Of a stretch of DNA of 64,000 nt, positions 27,606 to 36,948 are shown in pieces (position 1 is the stretch's first letter; each line of letters opens with the position of its first letter). The translations under genes and the position numbers were made by a program. Origin of the DNA: Pseudomonas sp. GM74. Its GTDB lineage: Bacteria; Pseudomonadota; Gammaproteobacteria; Pseudomonadales; Pseudomonadaceae. The DNA lies in the NCBI RefSeq assembly GCF_000282455.1, contig NZ_AKJG01000041.1, positions 230,899 through 294,898 on the forward strand. The letters run 5' to 3'. The notes under the pieces are model-generated. The model ran no database searches, had not been told where the DNA came from, and worked only from the letters and a program-made list of their open reading frames with translations.

Positions 27606-29162
27606 TTAGCGGCTCAGATACATCCGGGTCGTCAGCAGATAGACCGGCAACCCCGACACCAATATCAATAGCGCTGCATAAGGCGCAGCCGCCGCAAACT
27701 CCACGTTCGCCGTATGCGCCCAAACTTCCGTTGCCAATGTATTAAGCCCTGTCGGACTCAACAGCAAGGTCGCCGTCAGCTCCTTCATCGCATCCAGGAA
27801 CACCAGGGCAAAAGCCGCCCCCAGTGCCGGGAAAATAATCGGCAGCGTCACTCGGCAGAAAGCGCTGAATGACGAGGCGCCCAATGTGCGTGCCGCCTCC
27901 TCAAGCTGTGGCGCCGCCTTGTTCAGTGCGGTGCGGATCGGTGCCTGGGCCAGCGGCAGAAACAGCAGGGCATAGGCGATCAGCAGCAATGCCGAAGTCT
28001 GGTAAAGCGTCGGCACGTAGTGCAGGGCGAAATACACCAGGGTCAGGGCAATGACCAGTCCCGGCAGCGCATGCAGCAGATACGGCAGGCGCTCGGCCCA
28101 GATCGCCAGTTGGCCTTTGTGGCGCACGACCAGAAGGCCTACTGGCACCGCGAGCACAAGGCACAGCGCCGCGCCACCCAGCGACAGGGCGAGGGATGAC
28201 AGCAAGGCTTCGCCGATAGCCGTCACGGGAAAGGCTGCCGATGATCCCGCCGCCAGCCAGTAGGCCAGCATACCCAGCGGAATCCCGCTGCCAATGATTG
28301 CCAGCAGCAGGCAATAGAACTGTCCCGCCACGGCCCAGCGTCCCAGTTGAACCTGTTCCGCGCGTCGCGCCGCGCCCTGGCCGGTGCGCACGTGTCGACC
28401 CTTGCCGCGCACGCGCAACTCCAGCCACAACAGCGCCAGGCACAGCATCAGCAGTACGGCGCAGAGCATCGCCGCGTTGGCATTGCTGAACTCCAGTTCG
28501 AACTGCTGATAGATCGCCGTGGTGAAGGTTTGCAGGCCGATGATCGACAAGGCGCCGAACTCCACCAGCATGTGCAGGGCAATCAGCAACGAACCCGCCA
28601 GCAGCGAAGGCCAGAGCAGGGGCAGGGTGACCTTGAAAAATACGCCCCAACGATTCTGTCCCAGCGTGCGCGCGGACTCTTCGAGGGACGGGTCAAGGTT
28701 GCGCAGCGTTGCCGCCACGGGCAGGAAAATCAGCGGGTATTTGGACAGGCTCATCACCAGGATAGCCCCACCAAGTCCCTCGAAATGAGCGCTGAGGGAA
28801 ACCCAGGTGAAGCTGCTGACAAAGGCCGGAACGGCGAACGGCAAGCAGAGGATCACGCCCCACAATCGTCGGCCCGGCAGATTGCTGCGCTCCAGCAACC
28901 AGGCCAGCGACAGGCCGATTACACCGCAAGCAACGGTGACGCCGATCATCAATGCGAGGGTGTTGCGCAGCAAGCCGAACACATAAGGTCGCCACAGCAA
29001 GTGCAGCGCTTCTGCCCAGCCTGCTTGCCAAGCCTTAAGGCCGACGTACAGCAAAGGCAGGAGGCTGAGCGCCACCAGCAGCAACACAGGCAATATCAGC
29101 CAGATGGACGGTCGCTTGCGCCGTGGTGCGTACGCGTGATGCGCGGACAGTGAGGCACCCAT
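27606..29162 (-). CDS. Fe(III) ABC transporter permease (HitB/FbpB-like)
   Basis: 518-residue inner-membrane protein with about 12 hydrophobic helices in two homologous halves, each with a binding-protein-dependent permease EAA loop (LEESARTLGQNRWGVF and LEEAARTLGASSFSAF). Such fused double permeases are typical of ferric-ion importers of the Hit/Fbp/Sfu type. The ATG at 29162 overlaps the stop of the binding-protein gene (TGATG); the TTG one codon earlier is less likely. No ATPase gene is adjacent, so the ATP-binding subunit must be encoded elsewhere. Confidence 0.9.
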   Translation of the reverse strand: MGASLSAHHAYAPRRKRPSIWLILPVLLLVALSLLPLLYVGLKAWQAGWAEALHLLWRPYVFGLLRNTLALMIGVTVACGVIGLSLAWLLERSNLPGRRLWGVILCLPFAVPAFVSSFTWVSLSAHFEGLGGAILVMSLSKYPLIFLPVAATLRNLDPSLEESARTLGQNRWGVFFKVTLPLLWPSLLAGSLLIALHMLVEFGALSIIGLQTFTTAIYQQFELEFSNANAAMLCAVLLMLCLALLWLELRVRGKGRHVRTGQGAARRAEQVQLGRWAVAGQFYCLLLAIIGSGIPLGMLAYWLAAGSSAAFPVTAIGEALLSSLALSLGGAALCLVLAVPVGLLVVRHKGQLAIWAERLPYLLHALPGLVIALTLVYFALHYVPTLYQTSALLLIAYALLFLPLAQAPIRTALNKAAPQLEEAARTLGASSFSAFCRVTLPIIFPALGAAFALVFLDAMKELTATLLLSPTGLNTLATEVWAHTANVEFAAAAPYAALLILVSGLPVYLLTTRMYLSR

Positions 29163-30172
29163 CAATTCAGGCCAACGTCACGTTCCAGGTCCAGCGCTTC
29201 TTCAGCGTTGCCGAGGTCGGCAGGCGTGACTTCTGGTGCTTCCAGTTCGCTGAACGGCTTGAGCCCGCGATCAGACTCCATGCCTTTGTGCAGTGGGTAT
29301 TCAGCGGTGGTCCGGGTGATCACGCGCTGGCCCTCCTCACTGGCCATGTAGGCGAGCAATTGCTGGGCTTCTTTTGGGTGTTTGCTGGATTTCAGGACTG
29401 CAGCGCTGGAAACGGTGATCAGCCCACCGACATCGCCGCCAGTGAAGTAATGCAGCCTGGAATCGAGCTGGCCTTTTTCGCGCTGCAGGGCGAACCAGTA
29501 GTAATTGTTGACCAGCACGGTGGCGACTTCGCCATTCTCCACCGCTTTCAATGCAACCATGTTGTTGCTGTAGGTCTTGCCGAATGCACGCAGGCCGGTC
29601 AGCCACTCTTCGGCTGCGTCCATGCCGTGCACTTTGATGATCGCTACCGCTTGCTCCTGGAAGGCGCCGCTGGTGGGTACGAAGCCGACCTTGCCTTGCC
29701 ATTTTGGATCGGAGAATTCCATCACCGAGGTCGGCAGGTCTTTTTCATCGATCAGCTTGGGGTTGAACGCAACGACGCGCACCCGGGCAGTCACGCCAAT
29801 CCAGGTGCCATTGCCGGCCACGTATTCCTTGGGCAGAACGTCCAGCGTGGCGTCATCAGCCTTGGCCAGCAGGCCTTGTTCGCCGAGTTTGTTCAGGGGT
29901 GGGGATTCTTCGGTGTAGATCACGTCGGCGGGGGAGCGATTGCCTTCTTCGACGATCTGGCTGGCGAGCTGGTTGCTGCTGCCTTTGCGCACATTGACGT
30001 GGATCCCGGTCTTGGCTTCGAAGGCCTTGGCGACCGCGTCGCCGACTTCTTTGTGCTGGCCGTTGTAGAGGGTCAGGGCAACCGGATCGGCGGCTTGGGT
30101 GAGGGGAGTGGCGAGTGCCAGGCCTAGCAGGGTAATGGTCAAGCCGCGGCGCAGGGTATTTCGAAACATCAT
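29162..30172 (-). CDS. Fe(III) ABC transporter periplasmic binding protein (HitA/FbpA-like)
   Basis: 336 residues with a signal peptide (about 1-27, cut before ADPVALTLYNG). The mature protein is a type 2 periplasmic binding protein of the ferric-binding FbpA/FutA group; the tyrosine pair in NNYYWF is the usual iron-ligand position, and the N-terminal YNGQHKEVG is family-typical. First gene of a two-gene operon. A degenerate Fur-box-like sequence lies 41-64 bases upstream, consistent with iron control. Confidence 0.9.
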   Translation of the reverse strand: MMFRNTLRRGLTITLLGLALATPLTQAADPVALTLYNGQHKEVGDAVAKAFEAKTGIHVNVRKGSSNQLASQIVEEGNRSPADVIYTEESPPLNKLGEQGLLAKADDATLDVLPKEYVAGNGTWIGVTARVRVVAFNPKLIDEKDLPTSVMEFSDPKWQGKVGFVPTSGAFQEQAVAIIKVHGMDAAEEWLTGLRAFGKTYSNNMVALKAVENGEVATVLVNNYYWFALQREKGQLDSRLHYFTGGDVGGLITVSSAAVLKSSKHPKEAQQLLAYMASEEGQRVITRTTAEYPLHKGMESDRGLKPFSELEAPEVTPADLGNAEEALDLERDVGLN

Positions 30173-30212
30173 TCGCAGGGTTCCTCACTGTCGCATTGCA
30201 AAAACTTGCAAC

Positions 30213-30236
30213 AATGATAAACGATACTGCTTCTCA
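30213..30236 (-). promoter_or_regulatory. Possible Fur box upstream of the iron transporter
   Basis: Reads AATGATAAACGATACTGCTT on the plus strand, loosely matching repeated NAT(A/T)AT units of Fur sites. Only a moderate match; its position in front of an iron-uptake operon is the main support. Confidence 0.4.
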
Positions 30237-30290
30237 AATGCGCCTTGCGAGGTTGGCGAGGGTTTGCTAGAGCGTTCGACGCCATCACAT

Positions 30291-30449
30291 GTAGCAGCTG
30301 GCGAAGCCTGCGTTCGGCTCGGTCCGCGCTCGGGCGCAGCAGTCGCCAATCCTGAGTGCAAGGTCATCCTGACACACTCCATCGCCTGATTTTACGACTG
30401 CTGCGCCCGAGCGCGGACCGAGCCGAACGCAGGCTTCGCCAGCTGCTAC
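30291..30449. repeat. Large inverted repeat with perfect 55-bp arms
   Basis: Arms 30291-30345 and 30395-30449 are exact reverse complements, separated by 49 bases. Arms start GTAGCAGCTGGCGAAG. A related single arm is at 63939-63979 at the window end. This is a different family from the TGTGGGAGC REPINs. Confidence 0.95.
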
Positions 30450-30484
30450 AGGGAATGTGTTGATTTTTCGAATGCCAGAAACGC

Positions 30485-30509
30485 AAAAACCCGCTTTCGC
30501 GGGTTTCTG
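30485..30509 (-). terminator. Terminator after the first tRNA-Leu
   Basis: Stem AAACCCGC/GCGGGTTT around TTTC, 33 bases beyond the tRNA on its 3' side (minus strand). Confidence 0.75.
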
Positions 30510-30541
30510 TGAAATCCAAGGTCGTAACCTTGAATTTGAAT

Positions 30542-30628
30542 TGGTGCCCAGAAGAAGACTCGAACTTCCACGACCGTAAGGTCACCAGCACCTGAAGCTG
30601 GCGTGTCTACCAATTTCACCATCTGGGC
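30542..30628 (-). tRNA. tRNA-Leu (anticodon CAG)
   Basis: 87 bases including an encoded CCA end. On the minus strand it starts GCCCAGATGG and ends CTGGGCACCA, so the acceptor arms pair. The anticodon loop TTCAGGT gives CAG; the long variable arm is as expected of a class II leucine tRNA; the T loop reads GTTCGAGTC. Confidence 0.96.
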
Positions 30629-30732
30629 ATTCATCTTCAGCGTTGCCGCTGTTGATGTGGCGCACTATACGGAGAGCATTTTGATCTGTAAACCCCTGAT
30701 TCTAAAAATAATAAACCAGTGCTCAAAAATGC

Positions 30733-30757
30733 AAAAACCCGCTTTCGCGGGTTTTTG
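30733..30757 (-). terminator. Terminator-like hairpin between the two tRNA-Leu genes
   Basis: Stem AAAAACCCGC/GCGGGTTTTT around TTTC, nearly identical to 30485-30509, showing that tRNA and hairpin were duplicated together. Confidence 0.75.
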
Positions 30758-30795
30758 TGTGAGCCTTGAAATTGAACTAATCTCAAGCTCGAAAT

Positions 30796-30882
30796 TGGTG
30801 CCCAGAAGAAGACTCGAACTTCCACGACCGTAAGGTCACCAGCACCTGAAGCTGGCGTGTCTACCAATTTCACCATCTGGGC
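30796..30882 (-). tRNA. tRNA-Leu (anticodon CAG), second copy
   Basis: Identical over all 87 bases to 30542-30628. The region from the tRNA 3' end through the hairpin is also similar in both copies, so this is a tandem duplication. Confidence 0.96.
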
Positions 30883-31107
30883 AGTATCGGCAACGTTGTC
30901 CGTCGTCGATGGCGCGCACTATACGGAGCGTCTTTTTAACTGTAAACCCCCAGTGTCAAAAAAACCTGGAAAATTTCACCAGCGGTCTTCAAAACAGCTT
31001 TACGGTGTCGATACAGGGCTTTAGATGGGTCGTCTTAGCCTGAAATTTCCCGTTTCATTACGCCTATGCCAAACTAACCCGCATATAGACAAGGTGAAAA
31101 CTCTCTA

Positions 31108-33735
31108 ATGGCCGATTGGCAGTCCCTCGATCCCGAGGCCGCTCGTGAAGCGGAAAAATATGAAAACCCTATTCCTAGCCGTGAACTGATCCTTCAGCAC
31201 CTTGCTGATCGAGGTTCGCCTGCTAACCGCGAGCAGCTGGTCGAAGAGTTTGGTCTGACCACGGAAGACCAGATCGAAGCCCTGCGCCGCCGCCTGCGCG
31301 CCATGGAGCGCGATGCTCAACTCATCTATACCCGTCGTGGTACTTATGCGCCGGTGGACAAGCTCGACCTGATCCTGGGTCGCATCAGCGGTCACCGCGA
31401 TGGCTTCGGCTTTCTGGTGCCGGACGACGGCAGCGACGACCTGTTCATGAGCCCGGCACAGATGCGTCTGGTGTTCGACGGTGACCGTGCCCTGGCCCGG
31501 GTTTCCGGCCTGGACCGTCGTGGTCGCCGCGAAGGCATGATCGTCGAAGTGGTGTCACGCGCTCACGAAACCATCGTCGGCCGCTACTTCGAAGAGGGCG
31601 GCATCGGTTTCGTGGTTGCCGACAATCCGAAGATCCAGCAGGAAGTGCTGGTGACGCCAGGTCGTAACGCCAACGCGCAGATCGGTCAGTTCGTCGAAGT
31701 GAAGATCACTCACTGGCCGACGCCACGCTTCCAGCCGCAAGGTGACGTGGTTGAAGTCGTGGGCAACTACATGGCGCCGGGCATGGAAATCGATGTCGCC
31801 CTGCGTACCTACGACATTCCTCATGTCTGGCCTGACGCCGTGCTCAAGGAAGCCGGCAAGCTCAAGCCGGAAGTCGAAGAGAAAGACAAAGAGAAGCGCA
31901 TCGACCTGCGTCATCTGCCGTTCGTCACCATCGACGGCGAAGATGCCCGCGACTTCGACGATGCGGTCTATTGCGAGGCCCGTCCGGGCAAGCTGCGCCT
32001 GTTCTCGGGCGGCTGGAAGCTGTACGTGGCGATTGCCGACGTATCCAGCTACGTGAAGCTCGGTTCGGCGCTGGATGCCGAAGCGCAGGTTCGCGGCAAC
32101 TCGGTGTACTTCCCCGAACGCGTGATCCCGATGCTGCCTGAGCAACTGTCCAACGGATTGTGCTCGCTGAACCCGCAAGTCGATCGCCTGGCCATGGTTT
32201 GCGAGATGACCATCTCCAAATCCGGCGAAATGACCGACTACTGCTTCTACGAAGCGGTGATCCACTCCCATGCCCGTCTGACCTACAACAAGGTCAGCGC
32301 CATGCTGGAAACTCCGAAAGCCACCGAAGGGCGCAAGCTGCGCGGTGAATACACCGACGTTGTGCCGCACCTCAAGCAGCTGTACTCGCTGTACAAGGTG
32401 TTGCTGGCGGCCCGTCACGTACGTGGCGCGATCGATTTCGAAACCCAGGAAACCCGGATCATCTTCGGTTCCGAGCGCAAGATCGCCGAAATCCGTCCGA
32501 CCGTGCGCAACGATGCGCACAAGCTGATCGAGGAATGCATGCTGGCGGCCAACGTGGCCACCGCCGAATTCCTGAAGAAACACGAAATCCCTGCGTTGTA
32601 CCGCGTTCACGATGGTCCGCCACCGGAGCGACTGGAAAAGCTGCGCGCTTTCCTCGGCGAGCTCGGCCTGTCCCTGCACAAAGGCAAGGACGGCCCGTCG
32701 CCGAAGGATTATCAGGCACTGCTGGCCGGTATCAAGGATCGCCCGGATTTCCACCTGATCCAGACCGTCATGCTGCGTTCGTTGAGCCAGGCGGTGTACA
32801 GCGCTGATAACCAGGGCCACTTCGGCCTGAATTACGAGGCGTACACGCACTTCACTTCGCCGATCCGCCGCTACCCGGACTTGCTCACGCACCGGGCGAT
32901 TCGCAGTGTGATCCATTCGAAGCAGGACACCCCGCACGTTCGTCGTGCCGGTGCGATGACTATTCCGAAGGCGCGCATCTATCCGTACGACGAAGCGGCC
33001 CTGGAGCAGCTCGGCGAGCAGTGCTCGATGAGCGAGCGCCGTGCCGACGAAGCGACCCGCGATGTCGTGAACTGGCTCAAGTGCGAGTTCATGAAAGACC
33101 GCGTGGGCGAGTCGTTCCCGGGTGTGATCACTGCCGTGACCGGTTTTGGTCTGTTCGTCGAGCTGACCGATATCTACGTCGAAGGCCTGGTGCACGTCAC
33201 CGCGCTGCCGGGCGATTACTACCACTTCGATCCTGTGCACCACCGCCTGGCCGGTGAGCGTACCGGTCGCAGCTTCCGCCTGGGCGACACCGTGGAAGTG
33301 CGGGTCATGCGCGTCGACCTCGACGAACGCAAGATCGACTTCGAGATGGCCGAAAAAACCATCAGCGCGCCGATCGGCCGCAAGAAGCGCGGTGCCGAAA
33401 CCACAGCGCCTGCCGCGAAAGTCGAGGCAGAACCGGCCCCGGCGAAAACCGGTCGTCGTCCTGCCAAGGAAAAGGCTGTCGAGGCCTATCGTCCGAGCGA
33501 TGCGGCGGCAAAAAACGCCGAAGTGCGCAAAAGTCGTGAAATGAAACAGGCGCTGCTGGCCGGTGCGAAAAGCGGCGGTAAAGCGGCGTCTGCGGGAAAG
33601 ACCAGCCGGTCGACGCCTGACAAGGCCGTCGGCGGCAAGCCAGCCAAACCGAGCAAACATCGTAAAGGCCCGCCAAAAGCGGGCTCGGCTCCAGCCAAGA
33701 GTGGCGGGGCGCGTAAACCTAAGGCCAAGCCATGA
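31108..33735 (+). CDS. rnr: Ribonuclease R
   Basis: 875-residue 3'-5' exoribonuclease that degrades structured RNA. An N-terminal winged-helix region (about 20-80) and two cold-shock domains precede the RNB domain, whose metal site is DGEDARDFDD (276-285). The S1 domain (about 660-750, GVITAVTGFGLFVEL) is followed by a lysine/alanine-rich tail of about 120 residues. ATG at 31108 follows AAGGTG. The stop overlaps rlmB by four bases. Confidence 0.97.
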   Translation: MADWQSLDPEAAREAEKYENPIPSRELILQHLADRGSPANREQLVEEFGLTTEDQIEALRRRLRAMERDAQLIYTRRGTYAPVDKLDLILGRISGHRDGFGFLVPDDGSDDLFMSPAQMRLVFDGDRALARVSGLDRRGRREGMIVEVVSRAHETIVGRYFEEGGIGFVVADNPKIQQEVLVTPGRNANAQIGQFVEVKITHWPTPRFQPQGDVVEVVGNYMAPGMEIDVALRTYDIPHVWPDAVLKEAGKLKPEVEEKDKEKRIDLRHLPFVTIDGEDARDFDDAVYCEARPGKLRLFSGGWKLYVAIADVSSYVKLGSALDAEAQVRGNSVYFPERVIPMLPEQLSNGLCSLNPQVDRLAMVCEMTISKSGEMTDYCFYEAVIHSHARLTYNKVSAMLETPKATEGRKLRGEYTDVVPHLKQLYSLYKVLLAARHVRGAIDFETQETRIIFGSERKIAEIRPTVRNDAHKLIEECMLAANVATAEFLKKHEIPALYRVHDGPPPERLEKLRAFLGELGLSLHKGKDGPSPKDYQALLAGIKDRPDFHLIQTVMLRSLSQAVYSADNQGHFGLNYEAYTHFTSPIRRYPDLLTHRAIRSVIHSKQDTPHVRRAGAMTIPKARIYPYDEAALEQLGEQCSMSERRADEATRDVVNWLKCEFMKDRVGESFPGVITAVTGFGLFVELTDIYVEGLVHVTALPGDYYHFDPVHHRLAGERTGRSFRLGDTVEVRVMRVDLDERKIDFEMAEKTISAPIGRKKRGAETTAPAAKVEAEPAPAKTGRRPAKEKAVEAYRPSDAAAKNAEVRKSREMKQALLAGAKSGGKAASAGKTSRSTPDKAVGGKPAKPSKHRKGPPKAGSAPAKSGGARKPKAKP

Positions 33736-34496
33736 GTCAGTTGGAAAAGATCTACGGCGTGCATGCCGTAGAAGCGTTGTTGCGTCACCACCCGAAACGC
33801 GTGAAGCAGATCTGGTTGGCCGAAGGTCGCAATGACCCTCGGGTCCAGACGCTGATCGAGTTGGCGAACGAAAACCGGGTCCAGGTCGGCCAGGCCGAGC
33901 GCCGTGAAATGGACGCCTGGGTTGAAGGCGTGCACCAGGGTGTGGTCGCGGACGTGAGTCCGAGCCAGGTCTGGGGCGAGGCGATGCTCGACGAGCTGCT
34001 CGATCGCACCGACGGCGCGCCGTTGCTGCTGGTGCTCGACGGCGTGACCGATCCCCATAACCTCGGCGCCTGCCTGCGTTCGGCCGATGCGGCGGGTGCG
34101 CTGGCAGTGATCGTGCCGAAGGACAAGTCGGCGACCCTGACTCCGGTTGTACGAAAAATCGCCTGCGGCGCCGCGGAAGTGATTCCGCTGGTTGCCGTGA
34201 CCAACCTGGCGCGCACCCTGGAAAAGCTCCAGCAGCGCGGCTTGTGGGTTGTCGGCACGGCCGGTGAGGCTGAGGTCAGCCTGTATGACCAGGATCTGAC
34301 CGGCCCGACCATCCTGATCATGGGCGCCGAAGGCAAGGGCATGCGTCGCCTGACCCGCGAGCATTGCGACTACCTGGTGAACCTGCCGATGGCCGGTAGC
34401 GTCAGCAGTCTCAACGTTTCCGTGGCGACCGGTGTTTGCCTGTTTGAAGCGCAGCGTCAGCGCAGTGTCAAAGCCGCGGCTTCGCGCAAGTCGTAA
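33732..34496 (+). CDS. rlmB: 23S rRNA (guanosine-2'-O-)-methyltransferase RlmB
   Basis: 254 residues; SpoU-family enzyme methylating G2251 of 23S rRNA. N-terminal substrate-binding domain (IYGVHAVEALLRHHP), then the SPOUT knot with DGVTDPHNLGACLRSADAAG, IMGAEGKGMRRL and LPMAGSVSSLNVSVA. ATG at 33732 overlaps the rnr stop, the usual gamma-proteobacterial pairing. Confidence 0.97.
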   Translation: MSQLEKIYGVHAVEALLRHHPKRVKQIWLAEGRNDPRVQTLIELANENRVQVGQAERREMDAWVEGVHQGVVADVSPSQVWGEAMLDELLDRTDGAPLLLVLDGVTDPHNLGACLRSADAAGALAVIVPKDKSATLTPVVRKIACGAAEVIPLVAVTNLARTLEKLQQRGLWVVGTAGEAEVSLYDQDLTGPTILIMGAEGKGMRRLTREHCDYLVNLPMAGSVSSLNVSVATGVCLFEAQRQRSVKAAASRKS

Positions 34497-34500
34497 GCGT

Positions 34501-34560
34501 CAAGCTGCAAGCCTCAAGCTAAAAGCGGTCTGCTTGCAGCTTGAGGCTCGAAGCTTGTAG
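34501..34560. repeat. Imperfect inverted repeat after rlmB
   Basis: CAAGCTGCAAGCCTCAAGCT is mirrored by AGCTTGAGGCTCGAAGCTTG with a few mismatches, directly after the rlmB stop. It could end transcription or be another dispersed repeat family. Confidence 0.6.
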
Positions 34561-34737
34561 CTGCTGTTGTTCAAATATTCACCAATTACCTTGCGCCTCC
34601 CTCGCCCCTTCTCTACAATTGCGCCCCTTGCTGTGATGGCAGGCACCAACGTGTCTAGCGTCCACAAGTCCATAAGTGTCATTCACTCCTTGTCTGACCG
34701 CTTTTGAGCGGCAGGCTACAACCCGTAAGGAGCATTC

Positions 34738-35160
34738 ATGCGTCATTACGAAATCATCTTTTTGGTCCACCCGGATCAAAGCGAGCAAGTCGGCGGCATG
34801 GTTGAGCGTTACACCAAGCTGATCGAAGAAGACGGCGGCAAAATCCACCGTCTGGAAGATTGGGGCCGTCGTCAACTGGCCTACGCAATCAACAATGTTC
34901 ACAAGGCTCACTACGTGATGCTGAACGTTGAGTGCACTGGCAAGGCCCTGGCCGAGCTGGAAGACAACTTCCGCTACAACGATGCAGTGATCCGTAACCT
35001 GGTCATCCGTCGCGACGAAGCCGTTACCGGCCAGTCCGAGATGCTCAAGGCTGAAGAAAACCGCAGTGAGCGCCGTGAGCGTCGCGACCGTCCTGAGCAC
35101 GAAGGCGCTGAAAGCGCTGATAGTGATGACAGCGACAACAGCGATAACGCTGACGAGTAA
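34738..35160 (+). CDS. rpsF: 30S ribosomal protein S6
   Basis: 140 residues. The S6 ferredoxin-like fold covers the first 95 ([18 protein letters not shown]); the tail is an acidic Glu/Asp/Ser-rich stretch, where some bacteria add glutamates after translation. ATG follows AAGGAG. First gene of rpsF-rpsR-(membrane protein)-rplI. Confidence 0.98.
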   Translation: MRHYEIIFLVHPDQSEQVGGMVERYTKLIEEDGGKIHRLEDWGRRQLAYAINNVHKAHYVMLNVECTGKALAELEDNFRYNDAVIRNLVIRRDEAVTGQSEMLKAEENRSERRERRDRPEHEGAESADSDDSDNSDNADE

Positions 35161-35188
35161 TCCACGGACCTTTTAAGGAGCCAATTAC

Positions 35189-35419
35189 ATGGCACGTTTC
35201 TTCCGTCGTCGTAAATTCTGCCGCTTCACCGCTGAAGACGTGAAAGAGATCGATTACAAAGATCTCAACACTCTGAAAGCCTACGTATCCGAGACCGGCA
35301 AAATCGTTCCAAGCCGCATCACCGGTACCAAAGCTCGTTATCAGCGTCAGCTGGCCACCGCTATCAAGCGCGCCCGCTTCCTGGCCCTGCTGGCCTACAC
35401 CGACAGCCACGGCCGCTGA
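35189..35419 (+). CDS. rpsR: 30S ribosomal protein S18
   Basis: 76 residues, full length ([13 protein letters not shown] ... YTDSHGR). Partner of S6 on the 30S platform. ATG at 35189 follows AAGGAG; 28 bases after rpsF. Confidence 0.98.
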
Positions 35420-35455
35420 GACCGGGCAGTCGACACGTAGCAAAGGATTGAATGC

Positions 35456-36349
35456 ATGCGGGCCATAGCTGAGTTCATCATGCGCGGCCGTATGCAGGCC
35501 ACTCTCGTAGTGGCTGGATGCGCGGCGATGCCGTTGTTGTATTGGTTGGGTGCTGCCGCCGGATGCCTTGTGCTCCTGCGGCGCGGATTGAGGGACGCCC
35601 TGGGCGTTCTTGCTCTGGGACTGCTGCCGGCATTGGCCTGGTGGCTGTACTCCGACGACCCACGGGCACTTCTGGTGCTGCTGGGGTCTGCGAGCCTTGC
35701 GTTGGTTTTGCGCGCAAGCGAGTCCTGGAACCGCGTGCTGCTGGTCAGCATAGCGATGGGAGTGGTGTTTTCAGTGGTGTTGGGGACAGCTTTTGCTCCC
35801 CAGATCGAGATGCTGGCGCAGGCTTTGATCAAAGTCATGCCGTCGCTACTCGGCGATGTCTACCAGAAGTTGTCGGTAGACGAACAAGCGCGTTTCGCGT
35901 CCCTGATTGCACCGGTCCTGACCGGCCTGATTGCGGCGTTGTTGCAAATCGTCAGCTTGCTGAGCCTGCTTGTCGGGCGCTACTGGCAGGCGTTGTTGTA
36001 CAACCCTGGCGGTTTTGGTCGCGAGTTTCGCGCCATCCGCTTCCCGCTGTTGCCGGCGATGTTGCTGCTGGTGTGCATGCTTCTGGGGCCGAATCTCGGT
36101 TCACAGATGGCAATGTTGACGCCGTTGTGCAGCGTACCGCTGGTGTTCGCCGGGCTGGCCCTGATTCACGGGCTGGTGGCGCAGAAGCGACTGGCCAGGT
36201 TCTGGCTGGTGGGGTTGTACGTGACGCTGTTGCTGTTCATGCAACTGATCTATCCGTTGCTGGTGGTCCTGGCCATCGTCGACAGCCTGATTGATTTTCG
36301 CGGTCGTTCGGCACCGAAAGATGCCGATAACGCGAACGGTGAAGGTTAA
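35456..36349 (+). CDS. Hypothetical multi-pass membrane protein between rpsR and rplI
   Basis: 297 residues with about eight hydrophobic helices and a short charged C-terminal tail. No catalytic motif seen. A membrane protein of this kind occupies the same spot in other Pseudomonas, so it is conserved in place, but its role is unknown; resemblance to DUF2232 (YybS-like) proteins is only general. It begins 37 bases after rpsR and ends 20 bases before rplI, so it is part of the ribosomal operon. Confidence 0.85.
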   Translation: MRAIAEFIMRGRMQATLVVAGCAAMPLLYWLGAAAGCLVLLRRGLRDALGVLALGLLPALAWWLYSDDPRALLVLLGSASLALVLRASESWNRVLLVSIAMGVVFSVVLGTAFAPQIEMLAQALIKVMPSLLGDVYQKLSVDEQARFASLIAPVLTGLIAALLQIVSLLSLLVGRYWQALLYNPGGFGREFRAIRFPLLPAMLLLVCMLLGPNLGSQMAMLTPLCSVPLVFAGLALIHGLVAQKRLARFWLVGLYVTLLLFMQLIYPLLVVLAIVDSLIDFRGRSAPKDADNANGEG

Positions 36350-36368
36350 AAGTTAAGAGGATTTTCAC

Positions 36369-36815
36369 ATGCAACTGATCCTTCTGGAAAAAGTCACCAA
36401 CCTGGGCAACCTGGGTGACAAAGTGAACGTTAAGGCTGGTTACGGTCGTAACTACCTGCTGCCTTACGGCAAAGCTACCGCTGCGACCCCAGCCAACCTG
36501 GCTGCGTTCGAAGAGCGTCGCGCTGAGCTGGAAAAAGCTGCAGCAGATCGCAAAGCATCGGCTGAAAGCCGCGCTGCCCAACTGGCCGAGCTGGAAGTGA
36601 CCATCACTGCCACCGCTGGCGACGAAGGCAAGCTGTTCGGTTCGATCGGTACTCACGACATCGCTGATGCACTGACCGCCTCCGGCGTTGAAGTGCAGAA
36701 GAGCGAAGTTCGTCTGCCGAACGGCACCATCCGCAACGTAGGCGAATTCGACGTAGCCGTGCACCTGCACGCCGAAGTTGAAGCCACCGTACGCGTTGTC
36801 GTGGTAGCAGCTTAA
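36369..36815 (+). CDS. rplI: 50S ribosomal protein L9
   Basis: 148 residues: N-terminal rRNA-binding domain ([32 protein letters not shown]), long central helix (about 40-75) and C-terminal domain. ATG follows GAGGA. Confidence 0.98.
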   Translation: MQLILLEKVTNLGNLGDKVNVKAGYGRNYLLPYGKATAATPANLAAFEERRAELEKAAADRKASAESRAAQLAELEVTITATAGDEGKLFGSIGTHDIADALTASGVEVQKSEVRLPNGTIRNVGEFDVAVHLHAEVEATVRVVVVAA

Positions 36816-36860
36816 GCAGCACTTGTCGGCTGGCACCCTCGGGTGCTTGCCGGTAACATC

Positions 36861-36897
36861 GGGCACGATCCTGTTTACAGGTCGTGCCCTTTGTCTT
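36861..36897 (+). terminator. Terminator between rplI and dnaB
   Basis: Stem GGGCACGA/TCGTGCCC with inner CCTG...CAGG pairing, then TTTGTCTTTC. The T-run is imperfect, so read-through into dnaB is possible. Confidence 0.65.
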
Positions 36898-36948
36898 TCT
36901 GGCATCCCAGTTTTTACATTCCTGCTTTCAAAAAAAAACCAAGTGGCC

